From: Aurantibacillus circumpalustris
GTDB lineage: Bacteria > Bacteroidota > Bacteroidia > B-17B0 > Aurantibacillaceae
Direction of reading: 5' to 3'
Length of the DNA stretch: 64,000 nucleotides
NCBI RefSeq assembly: GCF_029625215.1
Contig: NZ_CP121197.1
Location: forward strand, 434,001-498,000
Shown here: in pieces, positions 8,755-17,980 of the stretch
How positions within the stretch are numbered: the stretch's first letter is position 1
Layout of the letters: each line of letters starts with the position of its first letter
The notes under the pieces: model-generated
Told to the model about the DNA's origin: nothing
Databases searched by the model: none
What the model saw: only the letters and a program-made list of their open reading frames with translations
Program-made: the position numbers and the translations under genes

Positions 8755-10760
8755 GTGATTAATTTATAATTTTTTAATTCAATAAAATAATGCAGCCCGT
8801 CTTGTTCTTTAATTTCCATAACACCTTTAAGCTGGCGAATTAAAGCTCTTACAATTTTCAACCCGAATGAATCGGAAGTTTCAATATCACTCACAGTTCC
8901 TTTTCCATTATCAGAAATATTTACTATGAGTTGTTCTTGTCCACTCTGGAAAATTTCTATTTTTAAATTCAATTTTTCAGTAGCGGTTTTAGCATGTTTA
9001 AGTGAATTTACAATCAATTCGTTTAAAATCAAACCCAAAGGAACGGCAGTATCAACATCCAAAGTAATTGGACTAAAACCAATATTAACATTCACATCAC
9101 TTTTACTTAAGCCGAAACTTTCGATTAAACCTATGCTCAGATTATTAACATAATCCTGCATTTCAATACCACTAAATTTGTTTTCACGGTATAGCATTTT
9201 ATGAACGAGTTCCATTGATTTGACTCGTTCTTTGCCTTCAAGAATGGCAGATTTTACTCCGGCATCACTTACATCACGCTCTTGCAAACTCAATAGACTA
9301 GAAATTACCTGAAGATTGTTTTTTACACGGTGGTGAATTTCACCCAGCAGTAATTCGTTTTCTGAATTTTTTAATTCGATTGTTTTTTTCTGCTCGAACA
9401 AAAGTTCATTTGCTCTTCGTTTTTTACGATAGTTTACTAAGGCCATAGACGCAAAAATAGAAACGGCAACCAGGGCAATTATTGAGATTAACAACAATAG
9501 TGTTTTTTGTCCAAGATTTTTTTCCACCTCTTCTTTCAAAGCGATTTGATTTACAATTTCAGTTTTCTGAACAAGAATAGAATCTTCTTTTTGTTTGGTT
9601 TCATACTTTGTTCGCATGTCAATGATTGCTTCTGCTTGTTGCTGAGAGAGAAGACTATCCTTTAATACAGAACTTTTGTTCGCAAATAGGAGTGCTTTTT
9701 TATAATCGCCTGCTTTCTCATAAACCATGGAGGCCACATTGGTTGCGTACCGATGTAGTTCATCATCATTCACTTTTTCAAGTCCAGTTAATCCTTCTTT
9801 TAATGTAGCTATTGCCAACACATTGTTACCTATTCTTGAATACGACAAGGCCATGTTAATAGTAATTTGGTTAGCAAATTTAAATTCTTCTACTCTCGCA
9901 AAAATTTCTCGTGCTTTGGTGTACTCACGGATGGCATCTGATTCCTGACCAACGTCCGAATAACTTTGTCCTAAGTTATTTCTCATATAAGCTTCATAAA
10001 TTTCGTTGTTAATGGTTTTATTGTTTAGAGAGATTTTCTCTATAAGTAATTTGATTGCCTTTTTGGGTTGCTGAAACTCGCGATAATAAGTGCTCAAATT
10101 AATTGAACGAATTATTATATCTTCCTCCTGCCCATTAATTCCATTGGCTATTGTTATGGCTCTTTCAATATATTCAATGGCCTTTTCATAATTGCTATAG
10201 TTGGCGTAAACAAGAGAAATATTGTTAAGATAGCTAGCTATGTGCATCTGATTTAGTACTTTGTTTTTTTCTGCGATTTCAAGAGCCTTAAAAAAACAGG
10301 TAAGCGATTCTTTGTAATTTCCTGCTAAACGGTAAGTTAAACCGAGATTGCTATGACCAAACATTAAACCTTTTCCAATTCTCAAACGTTTACATTCAGA
10401 AATGTACTCCTTGTATAAGGCAATAGCTTCCGGGTAATTTCCAGTTTCAGAATAATATCCAGCGAGTGCATTTGTTGCGTTTAATATTCCTTTAGCAAAT
10501 TGTATTTTACTAGCCAAGGCTTTTGCGTTTTCGGCATACATTTTTGCTTCTTCGAGAGACCGATTTTTTAGCAGAAGATTTGAAAGCTTCGTTGAGCAGT
10601 TAACAATATCCGTGTCTGCCAGAGATTTTTTATTCAACTCAGTTTTTAAACTGTCAATTTTTTTGGTCTGGGAATTTAGATAATTCGCAAAGCAAAAGGT
10701 TAATACCAGTGATAAAAAAAATAATTTTATGCTTTGAGTAAAAGAATAATTGTTTATCAT
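8751..10760 (-). CDS. TPR-domain sensor histidine kinase (pair 2)
   Basis: 669 residues. An N-terminal signal or anchor segment (about 10-30) is followed by six or more tetratricopeptide repeats (about 45-370) predicted to lie outside the cytoplasm, one membrane helix (about 420-443), a short coiled coil, the HisKA_2 segment EIHHRVKNNLQ (His 475/476) and a HATPase domain (NELIVNSLKHA, ISDNGKGT). The kinase half closely matches the kinase at 6066-7979, whereas the sensors are unrelated. It is the first gene of a probable four-gene operon running to 5369. TPR sensors usually respond to protein or peptide partners; the signal here is unknown. Confidence 0.94.
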   Translation of the reverse strand: MINNYSFTQSIKLFFLSLVLTFCFANYLNSQTKKIDSLKTELNKKSLADTDIVNCSTKLSNLLLKNRSLEEAKMYAENAKALASKIQFAKGILNATNALAGYYSETGNYPEAIALYKEYISECKRLRIGKGLMFGHSNLGLTYRLAGNYKESLTCFFKALEIAEKNKVLNQMHIASYLNNISLVYANYSNYEKAIEYIERAITIANGINGQEEDIIIRSINLSTYYREFQQPKKAIKLLIEKISLNNKTINNEIYEAYMRNNLGQSYSDVGQESDAIREYTKAREIFARVEEFKFANQITINMALSYSRIGNNVLAIATLKEGLTGLEKVNDDELHRYATNVASMVYEKAGDYKKALLFANKSSVLKDSLLSQQQAEAIIDMRTKYETKQKEDSILVQKTEIVNQIALKEEVEKNLGQKTLLLLISIIALVAVSIFASMALVNYRKKRRANELLFEQKKTIELKNSENELLLGEIHHRVKNNLQVISSLLSLQERDVSDAGVKSAILEGKERVKSMELVHKMLYRENKFSGIEMQDYVNNLSIGLIESFGLSKSDVNVNIGFSPITLDVDTAVPLGLILNELIVNSLKHAKTATEKLNLKIEIFQSGQEQLIVNISDNGKGTVSDIETSDSFGLKIVRALIRQLKGVMEIKEQDGLHYFIELKNYKLIT

Positions 10761-11121
10761 ATAAATACAAGCATGAATCTTAAAATAAAATGCTCAATCT
10801 AAATTATGAATTTTATTCAAATTCTAGGCTTTTAAAATTATTTGCAATCCGCAGTCAATAATTCATAATTAAGTACGATCGAATTTGAAAGAAGTGAATC
10901 ACTCATTGTCGTTCAGTTAAAAACAAATGTGTCCTAGTGAATTTATAGATTAAATAGCCTTAGTGTAAAAAAATAGGCAATACAGGTTTAACTCATACAT
11001 GAAACAAAATCCTTCGTTCACAAAATATAAAGTGACTTCTACAAAAACTCACTTCCTTATCAGCCCTTTATGTAGGTTCTTTGAGTTAAAATTTAAAACA
11101 ACAAGCCATAAATCTTACCCC
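10761..11121. other. Divergent intergenic region with a repeated leader element
   Basis: This 361-base region separates the regulatory operon (minus) from the exported-protein block (plus). It is AT-rich and holds the leader repeat at 11019-11061. The frame of the downstream gene is open from 10999, but that 41-codon extension has no signal peptide and overlaps the repeat, so I treat it as noncoding. I found no good match to the TTG/TAnnTTTG promoter pattern. Confidence 0.6.
11019..11061 (+). repeat. Leader repeat, copy A
   Basis: A 43-base segment matching 14207-14249 at 36 of 43 positions. The best block is CTTCTRCAAAAACTCACTT. It lies about 60 bases before the preferred start of the FG-GAP gene, in the same orientation relative to the next gene as copy B. 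It could be an operator or an untranslated-leader element. Confidence 0.6.
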
Positions 11122-14100
11122 ATGAAAAATAAAATTAAACCTCAAACCAGAAAAACGTTTTTCGTTTTCCTACTAAGCCTACTAAACGGTTACATGCTTT
11201 CACAAATACCTTCTTTGTGTTTTCATGTCCCAACTGGCTCGCTTACATCTGCCGCAGGATCTGGCCCTGTAGGAATATGTTCGGCAGATTTTAACGGTGA
11301 TGGTAAGGCAGATATGGCAGTAACACTTGATAATGTGAACAGCGTAGGTGTTTATATCGGCATTGGAAACGGTACTTTTTCAACCGCGGTAAATTATCCC
11401 GTAGGTTCATTGCCACAGAATATAATCTCGGGAGATTTTAACGGTGATGGTAAAGTAGATCTTGCGGTTGTTAATGGAAACTCGTCAAACATTTCCATTT
11501 TACTTGGTTCAACAAGCGGTGTATTTGCAGCGGCAGTAAACTACGCTGCTGGCACTTCGCCAAGAGATATTACGAAAGCAGATTTTAATGGAGATGGAAA
11601 TATGGATCTAGCTGTTGCAAATGCAGGTTCCAATAATGTTTCTATTTTTCTTGGCACCGGTTTAGGAACTTTTGCGTCTGCCGTTAACTATGCAGCTGGC
11701 GCAGGCGCTTACGGTTTGGGTATTGGCGACTTTAACGGAGATGGAAATATTGACTTTGCTGTTGCTAACAACAATGCGAATAATGTTACTTTGAGATTAG
11801 GTAATGGAAACGGAACGTTTGGAACAAGTGCCAATTTTAATATAGGTTCAGGTCCAATAAGACTTGTTGTAGCAGATTTTAATACCGATGGTAATTTAGA
11901 TATTGTTACTTCCAATTTTACATCCAATAATATTTCTTATTTAGCAGGTACTGGCACCGGTTCATTTTCCATAGTGGTAAATTTTTCGGTTGGAACTGGC
12001 CCTAGTGGTTTAATAACAGGCGACTATGATATGGATAGCAACCCTGATTTAGCTGTAACTTTAAATACAGAAAATAAAGTGGCCGTGTTGATAGGAAACG
12101 GTAGCGGTGCATTTTTCACTTCAGTTAAATACTCCGTGGGCACACAACCAAGAGGCATTACCGCCGCGGACTTCAATGGCGATGGTAAGCAGGATTTGAG
12201 TGTTGCATGCTATATACCTAACAATCTCCAAATTTTACTCGGAGCCGGTAATGGGGTTTTTGCAAGTCAAATGAATTATCCGACGGGAACAGGTCCTTAT
12301 GGGATCGTTTCGGCAGATTTTAATGGTGACACCATACCTGACCTAGCAAATTCCAACGGGAGTTCCAACAATGTTTCTGTAATGTTTGGTCTATCAAACG
12401 GCACTTTTTCTGCACAAACATTATATGGTGTTGGCTCTAATCCACGAGGGATTGTTGCTGAAGATTTTAATGGTGACGGAAAAAAGGACCTTGCTATAAC
12501 CAATTTCAATTCAAACACTATTTCAGTTTTATTAAATAATAGTTCAGGTGCATTTTTATCAGCAGTTAATTATGTTGTAGGATCGGGTCCTTTGCATCTT
12601 GTTTCAGGAGATTTTAACAACGATGGAAACAAAGACCTCGCAATAGCTAATTACAATTCAAACAGCTTATCAATTCTAATGGGTTCGGGAAATGGAACAT
12701 TTTTAAATGCCGTAAATTATTCGGGTTTAAGCGCTCCCTATAAATTAGTTATAGAAGATTTTAACTCAGATGGTATTTCTGACATCGCTATAGCTAACGG
12801 AAGTTCAAATAACTTACCTATATTTTTTGGTATTGGCAACGGCGCTTTTAATTCCGCACAGTACTTAAATATTGGAAACTTACAATATGCGATTAGCGCA
12901 GGTGATTATAATGAAGATGGTATTGTAGATATAGCTGTTGCTTGTAACCAAACTATAACAATCCTTGCGGGAACAGGATCAGGTTCGTTTTTATTTGGCC
13001 AAAATTATTATACCGGAATTTTCTCAAATGATATAACTACCGCTGACTTTAATGGAGACGGCCATCTCGATATTGCGACTACAAACAATACCAATAGTGG
13101 GTTCTCGATATATCTCGGTTTTGGAAACAATAATTTTACTCTTCCAATAAGCTACACAGCAGGTATAAATGCTATAGCACTCGCAAAAAACGACTTTAAT
13201 AATGATGGTAGAATTGATATTGCGATTTCTAACAATGGCGGTAATGGCATAACAGTATTTCTAAACGGGTTACCAAATCTTCAACTAAGTTCTAGTAATA
13301 CAATCTGTATAGGAACTAGTTTACTTATCACTGCTTCTGGCGCTAACACATATAGTTGGAATACAGGGGCGACAACTAGCAGCATAACTGTAAGTCCATC
13401 GATTAATACTAACTACACGTTAAGCGGAGTGTCTTATGGTGGTTGTGTGAGTAAGGCTGTAAAAAATGTTACTGTTAATCCTGTTCCAACAATTACTGTT
13501 AATAGTGGTGCAATTTGCGAAGGAAAAAGTTTTACTCTTTCTCCTATTGGGGCTTTAAGTTACACGTATTCGGAAGGCTCTGCAATAGTTAGTCCTATAA
13601 CCTCTATAAATTATTCAGTAACCGGTACAAATACTTTTGGTTGCGTTTCTCCAAGCGTTGCTATAAGTTCAGTGACAGTTAATCCTTTACCTATACTTCA
13701 ATTATCATCTAGTTCTCCAACAATTTGCGCAGGAGAATTAGTGACACTTAACGTAAGCGGCGCAAGTACTTACTCCTGGAATTCTGGAGAAAATGGAAGT
13801 GCACTTACTTTCAGTCCTTCAATTTCAAACAACTATAGCGTTATGGGAACAGATGTTAATGGTTGTGTAAATAATACAAGCATTTTACAAAATGTAGATG
13901 CTTGTACAGCGTTATCAAATTTATCTAAAAACAATAACTCTATCATGATATATCCGAACCCAAACAACGGCGAGTTTTTTGTAAAACTTGACACTGAAAA
14001 TAGTGCCGAACTAATTCTCTATGATTTAACAGGAAGAAAAATAATTCACAAAATTGTAAACGATCAAATTACACTCGTTGATATTTCCAATGAACCTAGC

Positions 14101-14166
14101 GGGTTTTATTTTATTGAAATTAAACAAAACGAAATTGTCAAAAGATTGAAGATCACTAAACTATAA
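11122..14166 (+). CDS. FG-GAP/VCBS repeat protein with T9SS sorting domain
   Basis: 1014 residues from the ATG at 11122. This start is chosen because MKNKIKPQTRKTFFVFLLSL gives a proper signal peptide; an upstream in-frame ATG at 10999 would bury it. There are 14 FG-GAP/VCBS units, each with a calcium-loop pattern DFNGDGxxDxAV. They are spaced exactly 147 bp (49 codons) apart except for one 141-bp step, which fits two seven-bladed beta-propellers. Three Ig-like repeats follow (TYSWNTG, TYSWNSG patterns), then a T9SS type A tail (YPNPNNGEF, ending KRLKITKL). It is inferred to be a large calcium-binding surface or secreted protein, possibly an adhesin; no enzyme motif is seen. Confidence 0.93.
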   Translation: MKNKIKPQTRKTFFVFLLSLLNGYMLSQIPSLCFHVPTGSLTSAAGSGPVGICSADFNGDGKADMAVTLDNVNSVGVYIGIGNGTFSTAVNYPVGSLPQNIISGDFNGDGKVDLAVVNGNSSNISILLGSTSGVFAAAVNYAAGTSPRDITKADFNGDGNMDLAVANAGSNNVSIFLGTGLGTFASAVNYAAGAGAYGLGIGDFNGDGNIDFAVANNNANNVTLRLGNGNGTFGTSANFNIGSGPIRLVVADFNTDGNLDIVTSNFTSNNISYLAGTGTGSFSIVVNFSVGTGPSGLITGDYDMDSNPDLAVTLNTENKVAVLIGNGSGAFFTSVKYSVGTQPRGITAADFNGDGKQDLSVACYIPNNLQILLGAGNGVFASQMNYPTGTGPYGIVSADFNGDTIPDLANSNGSSNNVSVMFGLSNGTFSAQTLYGVGSNPRGIVAEDFNGDGKKDLAITNFNSNTISVLLNNSSGAFLSAVNYVVGSGPLHLVSGDFNNDGNKDLAIANYNSNSLSILMGSGNGTFLNAVNYSGLSAPYKLVIEDFNSDGISDIAIANGSSNNLPIFFGIGNGAFNSAQYLNIGNLQYAISAGDYNEDGIVDIAVACNQTITILAGTGSGSFLFGQNYYTGIFSNDITTADFNGDGHLDIATTNNTNSGFSIYLGFGNNNFTLPISYTAGINAIALAKNDFNNDGRIDIAISNNGGNGITVFLNGLPNLQLSSSNTICIGTSLLITASGANTYSWNTGATTSSITVSPSINTNYTLSGVSYGGCVSKAVKNVTVNPVPTITVNSGAICEGKSFTLSPIGALSYTYSEGSAIVSPITSINYSVTGTNTFGCVSPSVAISSVTVNPLPILQLSSSSPTICAGELVTLNVSGASTYSWNSGENGSALTFSPSISNNYSVMGTDVNGCVNNTSILQNVDACTALSNLSKNNNSIMIYPNPNNGEFFVKLDTENSAELILYDLTGRKIIHKIVNDQITLVDISNEPSGFYFIEIKQNEIVKRLKITKL
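11287..13218 (+). repeat. 14 in-gene repeats with 147-bp period
   Basis: GAY TTY AAY calcium-loop starts lie at 11287, 11434, 11581, 11728, 11875, 12022, 12169, 12316, 12463, 12610, 12757, 12904, 13045 and 13192. Twelve of the thirteen steps are 147 bp and one is 141 bp. Units have diverged in sequence but hardly at all in length. Confidence 0.9.
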
Positions 14167-14206
14167 GACTAAGCATCTTTTTATTCACAAAACAATTCGT
14201 GCCGTA

Positions 14207-14249
14207 CACAAAATATATATGACCTTCTGCAAAAACTCACTTCCTAATC
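14207..14249 (+). repeat. Leader repeat, copy B
   Basis: The second copy of the 43-base element at 11019-11061 (7 mismatches). It lies in the gene-free space between the FG-GAP gene and the lipoprotein gene at 14366, about 115 bases before that start. This copy has stops in its frames and is not coding, which supports the view that copy A is also noncoding. Confidence 0.6.
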
Positions 14250-14365
14250 TAGCTAATTTTAATGTCCTTAGTATAACAAATAATATAACCCAAATGTCAA
14301 CCATAAATTACCAGATTCTCTTCCAAGCACTCAATTAATTATTTATAAAATTATTTATTAAAACT

Positions 14366-15376
14366 ATGAAAACAACAAAAACCATACTTTATTTTGTAAT
14401 AGGGTTATTATTATCTTGCTCGAAAGAAAAAGAACCAACATTAACCGCGTGTATTTCTGGGCCTGAAACGGTTGAAAGAGGTAAAACTGCTACATATTCT
14501 TGGTGTGGCACGGATGTGGACGACGTGATAAATTGGACTACCAGCTATGGGGAAACTGGTGTAAGCTCAAGTTTTCTTGCAACATTTCCTTCAGTGGGAA
14601 CACATACCATCACTGTTACAGGAAAACTCAAAGGTAAGGCAGAATCCAAATCCATAGTAGTTAACTATGGTAGTTCTAATACAATAACATGCTTCATCAA
14701 AAACGAATGCAGCACAGGAAACCAAAACATACAAAACCCTGATGGTTACAAAGCGTATCTCTATAATTCATACATAAACTGTAACAGTGATTTGAAAAAT
14801 GGCGGCCATCAATTGGCTCTGGATTCGACTGCGTGTAAATATTCATCTTCATATTCCACCATTACAGCCGAATTTAAAACCACAGCAACACCTGGTTCAA
14901 CTCTTTATCTCGTTGTAGAAGGGTTATCCTCAGTGTCAAATTATGGCAATATAAGTACTAATGGCGGTATTGCGCTCCAAGATAATGGAGCTGAAATAGC
15001 TTACATTACTGTAGATAATTATTCTAAAATGTTTCTTCGAGGAAAATGGAAATTAAGTTACCAAGAATTTAACACTAGTAGTGTAAACATTGCACCTTGT
15101 AACCAGGACGATTACCTTGAATTTTTTATGGACGGCACCTGGAAATATCAAATAGGTTCTGATGACTGCAATGGCGCATCCCAACAAAGCAATGGCAAGT
15201 ATTCGTATGCTTTTCCATTATGTAACATTGGAGGTAACCCTTCATATATCGCATTAAATACTCTTTCGGGGCCATTCACGGGTGTTTATGGTTTAGAGTT
15301 TACTCCATCGCAAATCAAAGTAAATTATCAAATAGGGAGCAACTACGGCTTTTTTAGATTTAATTACAGTAATTAA
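14366..15376 (+). CDS. Lipoprotein with Ig-like and lipocalin-like domains
   Basis: 336 residues. The N-terminus ends in a lipobox (GLLLSC), so the mature protein is lipid-anchored from about Cys 18. Residues about 28-100 look like a PKD/Ig-like domain (GPETVERGKTATYSW, then THTITVTGK). The last 110 residues resemble the lipocalin-like domain frequent in Bacteroidota lipoproteins (LRGKWKLSYQEF, CNQDDYLEFFMDGTW, then a second Cys). The middle (about 105-215) is unrecognised. The ligand is unknown. It is the second gene of the exported-protein block. Confidence 0.8.
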   Translation: MKTTKTILYFVIGLLLSCSKEKEPTLTACISGPETVERGKTATYSWCGTDVDDVINWTTSYGETGVSSSFLATFPSVGTHTITVTGKLKGKAESKSIVVNYGSSNTITCFIKNECSTGNQNIQNPDGYKAYLYNSYINCNSDLKNGGHQLALDSTACKYSSSYSTITAEFKTTATPGSTLYLVVEGLSSVSNYGNISTNGGIALQDNGAEIAYITVDNYSKMFLRGKWKLSYQEFNTSSVNIAPCNQDDYLEFFMDGTWKYQIGSDDCNGASQQSNGKYSYAFPLCNIGGNPSYIALNTLSGPFTGVYGLEFTPSQIKVNYQIGSNYGFFRFNYSN

Positions 15377-15442
15377 CAAAATGATTTTTGTATTCAGGTA
15401 TACCAAGTGTTACCATTCAAACCGCTCATAAAATTAATGTTA

Positions 15443-15479
15443 TATGAAGATGTATGAATTTTAATACAAGATCTTCATA
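15443..15479. repeat. Inverted repeat upstream of 15506
   Basis: TATGAAGAT (15443-15451) is the exact reverse complement of ATCTTCATA (15471-15479), with a 19-base spacer that itself holds GTAT...ATAC. It lies 26 bases before the next start codon. It may be a regulator binding site, or a hairpin ending the 14366 transcript; no T-tract follows. Confidence 0.4.
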
Positions 15480-15505
15480 ATATAATACACGTATAAATAA
15501 ATATC

Positions 15506-16240
15506 ATGAAAATAAAACTAATATTATTGGCCTTGGCATTCTGTGCAAAAACGTTTGCAGGCGACGGAGACAAATTAACCTTAAAAGAAAAAATTGAACA
15601 AAATAAAGTGGTAAAAGTTTTTTTTACTGTAAGAGACATTATAGATGAAAATGATGAACGTTTGTTACGGGCTTCAAATCCTAATGCGAAAACGAGCATC
15701 AGAACAACCATGCCTTCTGAGTATTCAAACTCAGAAATAAAAAACAGTTTAATGAAAACTCTCAACGATGGCTTGCAGGTAGGTAATGCTTTTGTGGAAG
15801 GTGATATTGCCGAATTACCTGAATCAGCGAACAGTAAAACGCACTTCCGCGATCTATCTAAATTGGCAGATGGTTTTTATGCTATTGTTTATATACAAGG
15901 AGAATACAATAGAACAATAGTAAAGAACACCGTTGCAGGAAATGTTGTTTTAGATGTTTCAAATAAAATGGAAATACGTTCACATTTATTTTTTTATGAA
16001 GTAGTTAATAGCGATGTCAAAAAATACGGCGACATGTTTATGAGATCTGGCGTTTTATTAGGAAATGCCAATTCTATTACCGTTAAATCAACCCAGCTTG
16101 AAAACATAGATTATATGGAGAAAGTTTTTCCTGCACTTTCATTACTTGACGAATACAAATCATCTATGCAAAGATTCGCGTCAGATTTTGCTAGTAAGCA
16201 ACTCAGTAAACATGACAAAGCGGTATCAAAAAGAAAATAG
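15506..16240 (+). CDS. Secreted protein of unknown function
   Basis: 244 residues with a signal peptide (first 19, ending KTFAG). After it the protein is mixed alpha/beta with no cysteine-rich, catalytic or repeat motif that I recognise. The C-terminus is basic (ending KRK). It is separated by 35 bases from the next gene, which also encodes an exported protein, so the two are probably co-transcribed. An inverted repeat lies just upstream. Real gene by codon use, signal peptide and context; no function is proposed. Confidence 0.75.
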   Translation: MKIKLILLALAFCAKTFAGDGDKLTLKEKIEQNKVVKVFFTVRDIIDENDERLLRASNPNAKTSIRTTMPSEYSNSEIKNSLMKTLNDGLQVGNAFVEGDIAELPESANSKTHFRDLSKLADGFYAIVYIQGEYNRTIVKNTVAGNVVLDVSNKMEIRSHLFFYEVVNSDVKKYGDMFMRSGVLLGNANSITVKSTQLENIDYMEKVFPALSLLDEYKSSMQRFASDFASKQLSKHDKAVSKRK

Positions 16241-16275
16241 TTTTGATTAATATTAATTAACCTTATACATATATC

Positions 16276-17688
16276 ATGAAACAAATAATAATTTTTTTTA
16301 TCACACTGCTTCCAGTTTGCATTAATTCACAAACTTTCGACAGAACTAAGATCGGCAGCATGGTTCCTGCCTCATTAGTATATTCAGACGGAAGAACGGA
16401 AAATGTAAACATGAAAATGCAGTCGCCAGAGCAATTAAAAAGACTCGATAATATTTTAGAAATAGAAATGAACGAAAACAATGTGCTCTTAAAAGAAATT
16501 AATAAATCACTTGGAACTTCTGGAACTAAAGGTACCATTGGTCGTTTTAGAGCCAGTTTATTTGATGCTTTGCTGATTGACGGTAACATTTGGGCCAAAC
16601 GACCAAATCCAAAAGCAACTCCTGAATATGCGCAAAATTTTGTAGTATTAAAAAGACAAGGCGGCATTCAAGAGTACACCTATATTGAAGGAGAATACAA
16701 AGAAGGAACTCTTGTATTAGGAACATCTAAAGGAAATGTAGTTTGGAAATGGGGAGAAAACTTGCCAAACCATAATTATAAAGCAATGATTGCAGATTAT
16801 CCTGAGCTCGCACAAAAATTAGAAAAAGATTTATCAAATCTCGATTCTGTTTTAACGGCATATAATGTTTGGTATGAAGAGCAATTTCCTGGAAGAATTA
16901 AATACTACTTTCAAAATGGACCTGTAGCGGAAGTAAAAAGATCTGCTGCCGATGAAGCAAACGACCTTATAGCGAAATTTCAAAAAAGCAAGGAGGCAAA
17001 AGAAGAAAGAGAAGCTGCAAAAAGGGAAAAAATGGCAAAGAGACCAGCTTCGCCGGATCCAACAATTGTTTCACAAAAACCAAACCTTCCGCCTAAAAAA
17101 GAAATATTTTCGGCAAAAGTAAAACGCTTCGAACAAGAAGGACATAAAATGGCAGTTATAATTGAATCGCAAAAAATTGTTGTTAGAAATTCAGGCGGCG
17201 GTTGCGTTGAAGGTATAAAGGAAAAATCATTTGAAGATCTTGAATACCCTAAGTTTATTGCCGCAAAACTGAATGAATTGTATCAAACGAAAATTTTTGA
17301 AGTGGTAAACATAGAGCAAATTCCGTTCGTGACCGTTAAAAACAAAATTCCTGATGACTGGTGGACAACTTGCTACAAAGTAGTTGTAGCAATAGATCAA
17401 ACCCAAGCTTATAACGCCAACCTCAATACCATGGATCAAAAAAGCGACGTGCAATATTTTATCAATAACAGGGCTAATGTTACTGAGTTTATTGATGACG
17501 AGAAAAAAAGTACCGATTATATAAAACGTTCATACAATCTTGGTGACGGCTATAGTAATTCTAAAAAATACGAAGCCTGTGGCACACTTGAAAAATTTGA
17601 AGAAATGGTAGATCAAAAAATTGCCATTGAACGTTTAGAAAAAGATCAAGCTGAAAGATTTGCGAAACTTGTAAGTAAATGGGATTAG
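16276..17688 (+). CDS. Exported protein of unknown function with a charged coiled-coil segment
   Basis: 470 residues. The first 18 form a signal peptide (MKQIIIFFITLLPVCINSQ). About residues 220-275 are rich in Lys, Glu, Arg and Ala and probably form a coiled coil followed by a proline-rich linker. The region from about 280 to the end contains a GGGCVEGIKEKSFED stretch and an aromatic DDWWTTCYKVVV stretch. I recognise no family. It probably shares a transcript with the gene at 15506. Confidence 0.75.
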   Translation: MKQIIIFFITLLPVCINSQTFDRTKIGSMVPASLVYSDGRTENVNMKMQSPEQLKRLDNILEIEMNENNVLLKEINKSLGTSGTKGTIGRFRASLFDALLIDGNIWAKRPNPKATPEYAQNFVVLKRQGGIQEYTYIEGEYKEGTLVLGTSKGNVVWKWGENLPNHNYKAMIADYPELAQKLEKDLSNLDSVLTAYNVWYEEQFPGRIKYYFQNGPVAEVKRSAADEANDLIAKFQKSKEAKEEREAAKREKMAKRPASPDPTIVSQKPNLPPKKEIFSAKVKRFEQEGHKMAVIIESQKIVVRNSGGGCVEGIKEKSFEDLEYPKFIAAKLNELYQTKIFEVVNIEQIPFVTVKNKIPDDWWTTCYKVVVAIDQTQAYNANLNTMDQKSDVQYFINNRANVTEFIDDEKKSTDYIKRSYNLGDGYSNSKKYEACGTLEKFEEMVDQKIAIERLEKDQAERFAKLVSKWD

Positions 17689-17812
17689 TTTAAAATACAA
17701 ATACGACAAAACAAAAACACGCTTCTGCAAAATATTCCAGCTCATCTACAAAAAATCAGTTTGTGAGACCGTCTACATTAATTTACTTCGTATCATAATT
17801 ACAAAAAACAAA

Positions 17813-17956
17813 ATGAAAACGAAATTTTCAATTTTAACTGTAACAGCCAGATGCTTTACCACTTTTCATACCGCACATTTTTCAGAGCCTTACGCTAACT
17901 TGAGAATATACTATACTCAGGATCTCTCCCGACAACTTAAGTTCACACTCCTATAA
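17813..17956 (+). CDS. Possible 47-residue ORF, perhaps a gene remnant
   Basis: An AT-rich run leads into an ATG at 17813 that opens a 47-codon frame ending at 17956. The first residues (MKTKFSILTVTA) look like the start of a signal peptide, but the hydrophobic stretch is broken by ARCFTTFH and the rest shows nothing recognisable. It may be the decayed 5' end of a lost secreted-protein gene, or chance. It lies 24 bases before the next lipoprotein gene. Confidence 0.25.
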   Translation: MKTKFSILTVTARCFTTFHTAHFSEPYANLRIYYTQDLSRQLKFTLL

Positions 17957-17980
17957 ATAACTAATCTAAAAAAATAAATT

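Noticed and set aside
10999-11121. A 41-residue N-terminal extension of the FG-GAP protein
   Set aside because: It would bury the signal peptide beginning at 11122, and its DNA matches a noncoding repeat at 14207-14249.
11287-13218. Regular 147-bp repeats considered as a CRISPR or satellite array
   Set aside because: They are protein-coding FG-GAP units in one open frame, with no constant repeat DNA and no spacers.
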